NCBI RefSeq assembly: GCF_008831285.2
Contig: NC_045139.1
Location: 10,690,704-10,754,703, forward strand
Direction: 5' to 3'
Length of the DNA stretch: 64,000 bases
DNA from: Nymphaea colorata
Lineage: Eukaryota > Streptophyta > Magnoliopsida > Nymphaeales > Nymphaeaceae
Below, in pieces: positions 24,001-34,594 of this stretch; position 1 is the stretch's first letter; each line of letters begins with the position of its first letter. The position numbers were made by a program, and so were the translations under genes. The notes beneath the pieces were generated by a model. It did no database searches. It was not told the DNA's origin and saw only the letters and a program-made list of their open reading frames with translations.

Positions 24001-27000
24001 TCACTCTCCTTCATTGAGGATGGGTACAATTAAGGGCTTCAACTGTGCCAGATATACTATAGCCCACCTGCAAAGGAAGGTTAAAAATGTCAGGTCAAAA
24101 GTCATAAGCCCTTTTACAGTCTCCTCAAATCACCAACAAGAGAAACTTGATCAGCAAAAGCAAGTTCAGTCAAACAATTTGAATGCAGCATTACAATGTA
24201 GACAACCTGTAATAGTGGAAGTTATGTTTTTGGAGAAGTAATGCTAGCAAGACAACAACAATATGACCATTGTGTTAACAAGGAAGGAAACGGTATAATC
24301 AGTTATGCTTTTCATGGCACCATGTTGCCTCTAATCAATAATTCCTCTGGTTGGGAGGGCTGGTAGTTCCCGTATGAACCAAGTGGTGACAGCATATATT
24401 GTCAATTGTCATGTAAGCCTAACGCAAGGAATATCATCATCTGGGGCTTTAACAAAAAGTGGCATCATACACTAGATTTATACTTTATACTGTTGAGATT
24501 GCGAGCATGGTGCCATGAATGCACCAACTAAGGAGGTCTTTTGAGTCTACCTTGATTAAGACATGACATTGACACAGACCTTATGGATAGGCATATCAAG
24601 TCTTTTGAAAAATATAAGGTCAATTTCAAGGTATCATTATGTGAAAACTGGAGAGTCGTTTCTTAAAGCACTTTTCAACATATGAAGACCAGGATTGGCT
24701 TGCTTACCAAACAAAGGCAATTTAATGAAATAACCTACTTTATGTTATTCTGATGCAACTTATATATTTAACAGCTAGGAAATAAAGTGTACGAAAAAAA
24801 ACATTCAGCACTAGAACTATAACAGTAGAAATAGGGAAATAAGAGTAAAAAAAGAATAGTGGTGGACTGTCAAACTTTTCTTTACATAAATAAGCAACAT
24901 GAGCCACAGTTGCTAACAGAAATGGACTAGAAAAGGAACCATTCCACAGAATCAATAATTTGCACTACGAGGTAGAACATGTGGTGAAAGAATATAAAGC
25001 CACATCTGAATCTGACACGTTCAAATCATGCTCATAAACAAATATATACAAATTTGCTTAAGGAAAGGCAACTTACATCATCCAACAACATACGATTGTT
25101 GTAATCACTAATGTCAAGTGGAATCTGCAAGAATAAATCAACCAATTCAAAATCAATCACTAATACTAAAGAAACTATTTAAGGGGCATTGCACACGAAG
25201 TTCAAGGAGAGGTTGCCCAGAAGATAAAGCTGATAACGGTACAACAAAAAGCAACTCCTGAGGTTTGCAACAAAGCTTCACATAGGAAATTTTACCATGA
25301 GATCAAGAATTTATTTCTAGCTATAAATGGCAAAGATGAAATATATAGACTTTAGTTCAGACTAAAGAAACATTCACCAAGAGAAAAATTAGGGGTAAGA
25401 AACAGTTATGCTTTATTCCTATAGTCAACCAACGCAATCTGTATGCTGATGGAACATTCCTTTACACTCAAACCACACACACATACAACAAAAGATAAAT
25501 GTGCTTCAGGACACTTTGTGGGAAAGAAACTAGGCCCACTGACTAAAATAAAAATGGTCTATGACGAGCAAAACATGTGCAGATCATGTCTTGAAGTCAC
25601 AGTATGACTTATTAAAAAGTTGGATGCTAACCTGAAAAATGTTCACAAACCTGCAGGAATTCATTTGGACTCAAAGATACAGATGGTTTATTTTGATGCT
25701 AAAGTTTAACATCTTCTTATATCTGCAATCCATATTGCACATTATACGGTTCTACTACATGGTCTAAATTCTAATGCAGTTTTACCATATGGCTTTCTCA
25801 ATAGCCTTATTTACGATGTTAAACATACCTATTGCCGTCGTAGCTTGTCCTATTATTGACCAGGGGCTTCCAAATGCCACCCCTAGCAACAAAAATAGGA
25901 ACTTTGATTACTTCAATCTCAGATTCCAGGTACTTATAGGCATTCTGGTTCCTCTCATGTTTAACAGTAATAGTAACTTGTTTAGAACGATATTAAATTG
26001 TGAAAAGGATTGTTCAACAAAGAAATCAAAAGATGGTACAAAATTGGGACCTATGATGCCACTACATTGGCTTAACAACTATTTAGGTCTACAAAGCTAC
26101 ATAAGTGCTATTTATAACTTTAAATCAATAATTGAAACCTTGACATATGAATACCCCAAAAATAAAGAGCAGCATTAAAATAAGCAGGGGTTCATGACAA
26201 AATTGCCTGGATGTTGATACCGGGATCAGAGATGAAATACAAACAAACAGAAAAGGTGGTTCTCTCCACCATGAGAGAATTCTTCGGTGCATTGAATTCA
26301 ATCCAACAAGTTCAATTTGTGTCTTCCAGCTCCGAAGATTACAAACTGAAGTTATGAGCCTAAATTGCAATTTTCCTCCTTTAATCACAACTGTGACAAA
26401 AACGATAGTGACAATGTTTCACTGTACGCCATAATCGATGCAACAGAGGGATAAACTATATCTACTCTTTACAACCTGGTGGATACACATTTCGTGATGC
26501 GTAAAAAGAAGACTTAAAGCATGTAAACCTACTTCAATGGATTGAATACCACGCATATTTCAGAATCGACAGATTGAACATTCAGGGATGTTAAACGATT
26601 GAACTTGCGACGTTTAGCCCGGGACCGGCCGTAAAACGACCAAGATCGCATACTCGGCGATGGCATTAATCAAATCATCAACACGAACAAGATCAAATGA
26701 ACGTTGACGGAATGGCAGGATAAATCGTCCAAAAGGACCACAAAAAGAAAGCTGCACTTAAAAATTATGCGACTAACAACAGACAAACAATCAAAACCCT
26801 CATTCCATATCCAAAGACAAGCAATCCAATAAAAGGATCTAAAGCCAAAATTGGGTTCATTTCATTGAAGTTCGACATCGATCTCACCGCACTACTAACA
26901 ACTAAAAGTATGATGAATTAGGAAAAGAAAAAAGCAATCCCAATAAAGACAATTAATAAAATGAGATCCCATTGAAGGAAAGATCAGGATCTTGGGTGAA

Positions 27001-27166
27001 AAGAGCGGAACAGAGTGAGCACTAAACCAAGAGAAAGAAAGGGGTATGAATAAGATCCCAAGACATACAGATTGGTGGAGGGGCCTCGATTGCAGCAGAT
27101 GCGGACGAGGAGAGAGGCGAGGACGCCCGCCGTCACGAACATGAGGGTTGTGAACCAGAACCCCAT
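24001..27166 (-). CDS. VHA-e: V-type proton ATPase subunit e (VHA-e)
   Basis: Three minus-strand exons join in frame: 27069-27166, 25077-25124 (48 nt) and 24001-24067, 70 residues in all, the same length as the Arabidopsis protein. Introns begin GTATGT and GTAAGT and end TTGCAG and TTTGCAG. The product starts MGFWFTTLMF, contains VRICCNRGPSTN, then TIVCCWMMWAIVYLAQLKP and ends IVPILNEGE. These are hallmark blocks of the small two-helix membrane subunit e of the V0 sector, which takes part in V-ATPase assembly and proton pumping into vacuole and Golgi/TGN. Helices lie at about residues 1-24 and 36-58. The exon-1 frame runs on into the intron as a decoy. A (CT)n tract lies upstream in the probable 5' UTR. 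Frames inside intron 1 (such as 25774-26178 on the plus strand) look like chance. Confidence 0.96.
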
Positions 27167-27305
27167 TGCACCCCCACCACTCCCTCTCCCTCGGTTTCTC
27201 TATTTCTTCCTCCGTATACGTTGTGAAGTTTTGTTGATTGGGGTTCTGCAATCGCCTGTTCTCGAGAAGAGGAAGAAATGAAGAAGACGAACTCTATTTC
27301 TCTCC

Positions 27306-27310
27306 TCCTC

Positions 27311-27345
<35 letters not shown>
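27306..27345. repeat. (CT)n microsatellite in probable VHA-e 5' region
   Basis: About twenty CT units follow CTCCTCCTCCTC; relative to the minus-strand gene it reads (GA)n and lies about 140 bases upstream of the start codon. Confidence 0.9.
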
Positions 27346-27351
<6 letters not shown>

Positions 27352-27884
27352 GACTCGCTTGTGACATATACATAGAAAAATTTGGAAAAAGGGAGCCTAA
27401 AACAGTTCATATTAGAAATACCGGCAAAACATTTTATATATTGTATTTTACCACTCGCCCATCGAAAATTTCCATCCTTCTCGTTTTTTCCTCTTTCCGT
27501 GGGTGGATTCTCGGGTTTCAATAGAAAGTGGTGGAACCATAAAATTTTGGTTAAAGCACACGATTATAAAAATTCTCATCTCTTACGAGACACAACATAT
27601 ATAAATAAAAAATAATAATTATAAAACACGTATATAAAAATAAAGAAAAAATATTGTACACACGCTTATACGTAGCTCCACTATTAGATGAAGGTTGACC
27701 TTCATTGTTCTCATCATCTTTTCATTCGTTTCATTGAGTCAATGAATCATTTATGTTCCTTGGTTGTATTAACCATGTCCTCCGTTTTATTTGAGGCGCA
27801 CTATGTTTATAGTATTAAGGAGTGTTGATTTGGGTTGAAGGTTGCCCTCAGGCTAATATGACTAAGTCTTAGCCACGGGTACAC

Positions 27885-28290
27885 AACAAGTTGAGCCAAC
27901 TCGGGCATTACTCGAACTCGCTCAAAAAAACTCAGCTCGTACTCTATTCGTTTATAAACGAATCGAGTTCGAGCTTACAAAGATCCTCAAAACGATAAAT
28001 GAGTCGAGTTCAAGTTTCAAGAACTCGATTTGTTTATGCTCAACTCGACTCGCAAACTGATACTTTATATAATATTGCTAAAACCGGTTTCACAAGTTAC
28101 ACAAGTTAATACTTACACGAGTTGAACGAGTTAATGTTTACACGAGTTAATGCCTAAATAAGTTAAATGGGTTAAATGAGTCAAGTTCGAGATCGATTTT
28201 GTGTAGTCGAATCAAGCTCGAGCTTGATATAAGGAGCTCGAGTCGAACTCGAGTTGGCCAAGTTCGGACTCCACTCGGCTCCTGTGCAGC
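27885..28290. repeat. hAT-like TCGAGCT-rich element, diverged
   Basis: It runs from GGGTACACAACAAGTTGAGC to CGGCTCCTGTGCAGC with CTCGAGTT-rich interior and the same layout as 19000-19441. The ends are degraded and no target duplication is clear. Confidence 0.5.
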
Positions 28291-28819
28291 AAGAGTAACA
28301 CATTGAGATACTGAAAGCAGACCTTATATCATAGGATGACAATGAGTTGGGTGAACAAGAAACTCAATCAGTGGTATAAAATGACTCGTCTTAATCAGCT
28401 GTCCGTTAATGGCACATGAAGAGCTGCTTGATAATATGTCATTTGAAGTTGTTGCATGAAGAAACTAGAAGATTGATTGAGAACCGGAGACTGGGACTAG
28501 TGATATTGCTCAAATAATGAATGACCAGCTGTGGAACTCTTTCACCTGAGTTTCTGAATGGTTTCAAATGAATACAAGATCATTTACCTAGATTTGGATG
28601 AAGTGAAGACATTCTTTGAATGAAAAAATTTTGACTACCAGTTTTTAGATGCTTGTCTAAAGCATATAGAGAATTTTGTAATTTGCATACCAAATTATCT
28701 CCCACCTTCCCATACTCTGGTAGCATATATCCATATACACCTACCATCTACCATGATGGCAAGCATTATATGCATATATTGGACACAATGTTTAGTTTTA
28801 TGCAGTAACTAGTGCCAAA

Positions 28820-28989
28820 TAGGCATGGGCATCGGGCCCGGGTATCATGATAGCAAGCATTATATGCATCTATTTTTTGTTTTCTTAATTTTAACCCCGG
28901 GCGAGGCCGAGCCCGGGCTCGGGTTTCGGACATTGGGCCAGCCTGGGCCTACGTCGTATTGAGCCGGTTTGGCCCGATGCCGAGGTCTA
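28820..28989. mobile_element. 170-bp hAT-type MITE with perfect 8-bp duplication
   Basis: The flanks GTGCCAAA at 28812-28819 and 28990-28997 are identical. The termini TAGGCATGGGCATCGGGCC and GGCCCGATGCCGAGGTCTA are inverted repeats with few mismatches. The body is GC-rich at the ends and non-coding. It includes a 29-base block nearly identical to sequence found 94 bp upstream outside the element. Confidence 0.82.
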
Positions 28990-29103
28990 GTGCCAAATTA
29001 CTATTGGGGATTAAGTTTTCATTATGGTATTCTACAACTTGCTGTAGTAAGTAGCATTTTGACCTTGCAACATTCAATGGAATTAGGGGCGGAGGGGCGA
29101 TCC

Positions 29104-29284
29104 CAATAGCAGAGCCACATATAGTCCAGTGTGGGCAGTTGCCCACACCAGCCCCTCAATTTTCTTTTATTTTTACATCAAGGTTTTCAAGTATTTACTT
29201 TGTTAGATGTGTAAGTGGCCCTCTCCAAGCATGAAGCCTATGAATCAGTGCCCCTCAAAAAAATTTCTGGCTCTACCATTGAGC
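29104..29284. repeat. MITE-like repeat with CAATRGYAGAGCCA termini
   Basis: The left CAATAGCAGAGCCA and right TGGCTCTACCATTG are inverted repeats around a near-palindrome GTGTGGGCAGTTGCCCACAC. Flanking 8-mers do not match. Confidence 0.5.
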
Positions 29285-30450
29285 CATCACCCCACACCCC
29301 TCATTTTAGGGGAAAAAGTTTATACTTACATTTTTGAAAATTTTTAATTCAACTCGCGTAACAATTCTAAAAAATATTATATAACCCCTATATAAAAATT
29401 TGAAAATAATCATTTGGCCTCTCCTAAGTTAGCAATATGTATCTACTAATGGAGAATATGAAATATTTAGTTTCTTAGAATATGATATTCAAAAACATTT
29501 AGGATGTGAGATTTGTAGAATATATCATGTTCGCATGTGAGATGATCACAGGCCTCTACATTTAAGATCTAGGCTTCAAATAAAGCTTTCTTTTATTCTT
29601 CCACACTTTGAGGCCTCACTGAAGAAGCATCCTACAATTTTCACCACGTTATTATGCATCTCAACAAATTAAAATTATCATGGGCATTGACATCTTATGC
29701 ATATTGGTGGCAAATTTTGTCACTTGTCATCAAATAATAATTTATATACTCCACCATCGCAGATGACATGCCATAACAAACAATATATTCTGCAACCATA
29801 GACCTTAAAAACAACGAAAATCAAAGACCAAGCAACAAACTTACTTTGTCCATCATGACCACAACCAAATTAAATTCCATCCATGAGTTATTTGGTTTGG
29901 AATTAGACCTTTTAATTCGAAAGATTTCAATAAGACTTTTGATTTCCTGCTTAATTTCAACATTTTTTATTTTACATATTAACGCCCTAAAAAAATTGCT
30001 CCTTCGGCCCCCAAGAATCCAAAATTGTTGAATTAGTCACCCTCGACCCAAAATTTCTAGCTCTGCCATTGAACCTCGGTAACATGACACTGATATGTTC
30101 TTGGTGGTTCAAGAATTGCATGAACGTATATCGCCTAAGATAAACCTTATTTGTGTGGAGTAGAATGAAGGGTAGCTCTTAGTATAAACTGGTATTAGTT
30201 TATCTATTACCTACGTGCTAGAGAAAATCAAAATGAAGGTTTTGAAGAGATAAAAAGGAATCGCTTATTTAAGTTAAAAGGCACGTTCATCAAGGTCTCA
30301 CCTCATCCTTTGCATGTTTTCAAGCGCGTTTGGCAACAAGAGTATCAATAATGAATCTGCTCAATCTTTAGGACCAATTCATGGAACACTTTGTGAGTGT
30401 TTCTATTGTAAATTCCCTTTAAATGCAATAAGCTAAGTTTAGTGGAATGC

Positions 30451-30808
30451 TAGGCTATAATGACTTGACAACTCTCAAGCTTGGCCTCCTAATCCGGTGT
30501 ATCCCAACCGGTCCTCTAACAGTTTCAATTTCAACCCAAAAAAGGTTAACCAAGACAGTAATGTTAGGTTATAATGACCCAACCTACTTTCAAGCTTAGC
30601 CCCCTAATCTGGCGTATCCCAACTTGTCACCTAGCAGTTTCAATTTCAACCCGAAAAAAGGCTAATGAAGCAGGACAATAATGTTAGGTTATAATGACCT
30701 ACCCACTTTCAAGCTTGGCCCCCTAATCTGGCGTATCCCAACCTGTCACCAAGTAGTTTTGATTTCAACTTGAAAAAAGGCTAATGAACCAGGACAGTAA
30801 TGTTAGGT
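30451..30808. repeat. Three tandem LTR-derived units, about 114-120 bp each
   Basis: Units start TATAATGAC at 30456, 30570 and 30690, each preceded by TAGGT (TAGGC for the first). Each carries TCAAGCTT, CCTAATC(C/T)GG and GTATCCCAAC and ends in (G)ACARTAATGT. They match the first part of the LTR at 30809-30962 and abut it directly. Confidence 0.85.
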
Positions 30809-31228
30809 TATAATGACCCAACCCACTTTCAAGCTTGGCCCTCCTAATATCCCAACCTGTTCCCTATTAGTTTTAATTTTAATCCCCAAAAGACTAAAGA
30901 ATAAGGACAACCAAAAACTTAACAACCTCCTTTATAAATTTCTAAAATTTTGGAATGTTACAATCTACTTCCTTTAAGGCACATACGTCCGCGCGTGTGG
31001 AAACTAAGGTCCGAGTGTTGAACCATGCTTTGATACCACTATAATGACCTGACCCACTCTCGAGGTCGGGCCTTTGGTCTGGTGGATCCCAATGTGTTCC
31101 TTAACAATTTCGATTATAACCCGAAAAAAGATAGAAACCAGAACAACCACTAACTTAACAATGCACTTTGTAAGTCCTCCAAGTTCCCTCACAATGGTCA
31201 ATACATGAGTAAATTTTTGGGTGTTACA
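30809..31228 (-). mobile_element. Complete TRIM retroelement
   Basis: Two direct LTR copies (30809-30962, 154 bp; 31040-31228, 189 bp) flank a 77-bp interior. On the minus strand each LTR starts TGTAACA and ends near CATTATA. The interior begins next to TGGTATCAAAGC (31027-31038), an initiator-Met tRNA primer-binding site, and ends with a purine tract AAAGGAAG before the 3' LTR. TAGGT occurs on both sides (30804-30808 and 31229-31233), a perfect 5-bp target duplication. With no coding capacity it is a terminal-repeat retrotransposon in miniature. The shorter 3' LTR has internal deletions. Confidence 0.82.
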
Positions 31229-31365
31229 TAGGTATTAAAGGAAAACATACCATGCCTTTTTTCATTTTTATGCTTAACAACTAGTACATGTTACTTTTTG
31301 TAAAACATTGGAAAAACACATCCAAAATGGGGGATTTTAGTTGCACTAGCCTTAGATAGAGATAC

Positions 31366-31640
31366 ACTAAACCTTTAAATTTTGATGCTTAAATGCTTCT
31401 TTTGTAATCTAACCTTACTGATATGATCTTAATACGAGTTGATGCAAAAGCATATAGGATCATTTGTTAGATTTTAATAGCATTTTTTTAATAAGAAAAA
31501 ATGTGTACTTTTGTCATAGCATCAGCATTTTGATAATAAAAAAATCCACTTTTTCATAAAAACAACTTGATCAAAACATATTTTATACCAAAACAGTTTT
31601 TATAAATACATTTAGATGTTTGTATTTTATTTGAAATAAT
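31366..31640. repeat. AT-rich MITE-like repeat, TAATCTAACCTTA family
   Basis: It shares TTTGTAATCTAACCTTACTGATATGATCTTAA-like sequence (in pieces) and GATGCAAAAGCATA words with 9524-9800 and the inverted copy at 62819-63181. Ends are not fixed. Confidence 0.45.
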
Positions 31641-33353
31641 GTTTTAACAAAAAAATTAAAGGGTTTGATTTTATCCCAACCGTCAGTTTTCTATCAATTC
31701 CTCTTTATGCATATATGTAAAGGAAAGATTGATCATGCCGCCCTCCATTTATCTTGCTTTCTAGTGCTTCTGGTAATTTCTAAGCGCTGCAAATGTTGCA
31801 TTTTAATTTTTATAAAATTCAACCATGTAAATAGATGCAAAATGTTAAAATTTATAAAACTTCAAAAAGGCTGATGCAAGTCGAATATTAATGTAAATCT
31901 CTTTTACAAGGTTTCAAAATTAAGCTTATGGTGTCTGGTTTATCAGCTCAAAGACTACTAGTTTATTGAATTGTCAATTTGTTTTTTCATTCTTTTATAT
32001 ATATATATATATATATATACTTCTCACAAAATTCTAGTCTTGCATGAGATGCATATCTAAGGGTGAATTTGATAACGGGGTGAAATATTGTTGCGAATGG
32101 AAAATTGTACGGGTGAGTCCCACCCGCTGTTCCTTCCCTCCCTCGTGTGTGGGGTAGAAATCCTGATTTTGCTGTCGTTGAAGACTGATTTCGCTGTCGG
32201 ACGGAGAAGAACAACTCAGAGGATCGCTTTTCCCTCCCCTGCTCCGTCACCTATTTTTCATCTTCTCTCATTCTCCCATACCTTCACCAAACTTTTTGGT
32301 GGATTTTCCAAAAATTTAGCTCTGCTATCTTTGTTCTTTTTGTTTTCTGGTTTCCTGTCCGTGCGTGCGTGACTTGCCTTCCTTTTATCTGTTCTCTTTT
32401 TTTTGTTGGTTTGTTTTCTGCCTCCTATTTCACACGGTTCTGCAGACTTGCCTTCCTTTTATCTGAAACTGTGTTCATCAGAAGCATGATTTTGTTGTGC
32501 ATTTGTCAGCTTTTTGTATTTCATTGATTCTTCGGAACCAGAAGCCTTCTCCCAGAAAAGACCTTCCCAAGTTGGGAAACTGTGAATCACAAAAGATTGA
32601 GTCAATTGTCTGTAGAAAAATATGAGATTAAGATACTAAGATAAAGCAAAATATATCAGATAATCAATTTAGAAGAAAGGTTCAACAGTGCTGGACAGTG
32701 CAAGAGCCAACAAGATGGCTGTTTATATGTACAACAGTTGCAACGTGAATAGAAAAGCATAACAGATATCACACAACAGTTGCAGATATCCTCACCCCTC
32801 GCTTGCTTCTGTAGAAACTTTCATATGTACAGTGAATTTATGCAACAGAATTATCACCATATGAATGAAACCTGTCCCAAGCCTACCTTTATATTAAAAC
32901 CGTTAAGATTTAACACAAATGGGTTTGACGTAGTGGTTCTTTCTCAATGGAAAACAGGTAAATACTTACGGTTGGATGTTTATGAGCATTTCTTCCTGGA
33001 AATAAGTTTCTTGTATCAAAGTAAGAAATGTATTTTTGAAAATCTGGAAATATGTTTCTTAAAAATCAAACACAGAAATATGTTTCTGGAAATATATTTC
33101 TCAGTTATCACAACACACTCGTTAAAATGAGGATCGGAAATATTTTTTTCTTTCCCTTTTTTTAGGAAATATATTTCTGAAATATATTTCCAATTCCATA
33201 ATTCTATGACATCAAACGGCCCCTCAATGATGAGAAAAATTACAAGGTGAAATCAATCTTTACTGGTTGAAAGTTAGTTGGTGAAATAGACACACACAGT
33301 GGGGACGCTACCTTTATGTGAAATAAGATGGTTAGGTGTGCAGGGCAGTAGGG

Positions 33354-33354
<1 letters not shown>

Positions 33355-33434
<80 letters not shown>
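33355..33434. repeat. Long (TA)n microsatellite
   Basis: About 78 bases of TA, interrupted once by GT. Confidence 0.95.
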
Positions 33435-33436
<2 letters not shown>

Positions 33437-33816
33437 GTATTTTTTTATTTAACTTATATAAAAATTTTGAAAAATTAGATTTAGGCCCCTATTCAAATTT
33501 TAAAAATATAATTCACCTCCCAAACAAAAAATTTGGGGCGGATACGTGGATCCAACAATTCAAGGAGTGTTACATTGATCTTTATCATCAGCATTAATTG
33601 TGGAGTTTCCGGAGACAAAGAGGCAGAGTGTTATTAATTAGTTTCCACAATATGTAATTAATTTCCATGATTTGCTTTTTTATCACATTTTTATCACATT
33701 GTTTCATTAGTGTGATTATTGAAACACAAATTAAAAAAAGAAAATGTTTGTAATAGTTATCGATAATGTTAGACATTGAGAAGTTTACCAAAGCATACCA
33801 ATGTCCATCGTACAAG

Positions 33817-33984
33817 CAAGGGCGGAGGGAAGGGGGGGTTGGCCCTGCCAACACCCCCCCTCAAATTTTTACAATTTTAAAAATTTATATGTAAATTTAA
33901 AAAATTTAAAAATTTTTATTTCTGCTTAAAATTTTTGAAACTATAGTTTGGCATCTACGACAAAAAATTCCTGACTCTGCCCTG
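33817..33984. mobile_element. 168-bp hAT-like MITE, CAGGGGCGGAG family
   Basis: The left CAAGGGCGGAGGGAAGG and right CTGACTCTGCCCTG ends are inverted; flanks CGTACAAG and CTTACAAT agree at 6 of 8 bases. The core is AT-rich with AAATTTTTAAAATTT words like its relatives at 35733 and 36008. Confidence 0.65.
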
Positions 33985-34594
33985 CTTACAATTGGAAGAA
34001 GGTCCAGTAGATCCTCTAGGATGGAATAGAGAAGATCACACAACAGATTTCCTAACCCTTGTGTCTTATGACGGTTTTACCTATCATAAACTGGATATAG
34101 ATTTTCTCTAGTTTCTACCCATATCGTTCATGGTAAATGAGATGAAACTGACCCATATTTATTAGATCACCTTAAATTGTGTCTATTTACAAAAATAGCT
34201 TGTAATGTACGACAATCAACATATATATACGCTGGACTATGGGAAATTTACTCTCTTCCACCCTTTTACCAATAGAACTTTTCCCATGAATTTTCCCCTC
34301 CGAAGAAACAATCAAACACAACCAAAGGGAGACATTATCTCTCACCCTGCCATCTTTTGTACAGACAAAGCTTTGTCTCCCATCGATTTCAAGCGCGGGC
34401 CTGATCTCTGCAATACCAACTTTTCCGTTTCTTCGCCGTCACCAAACACGTTACCCTGCCAATTTACCAGCGGTTCCTTTCTTTAAGTATGAAGAAGCCG
34501 ATGGCCTGATCAAATCTACAGCAGAAACTCAAGCTCTCTGTCTCCGCCGTTTCCGCTTCCAAGGAGAACTACCAACCTCGTCTTTCTTCCTCAT

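Larger units (their letters stand above)
27167..34594. other. Transposon-rich spacer between VHA-e and GDSL lipase
   Basis: Divergent intergenic region of about 7.4 kb with no supported gene. It carries a CT microsatellite, hAT-type MITEs, a TRIM with tandem LTR pieces, a long (TA)n tract and palindromic AAATATATTTC repeats at 33000-33200. The last 400 bases are the likely GDSL promoter and 5' UTR. The frame at 31987-32372 is uninterpretable. Confidence 0.55.

Noticed and set aside
25774-26178. 134-codon plus-strand frame
   Set aside because: It lies inside VHA-e intron 1, has no domain or repeats of coding character, and ends without splice logic.
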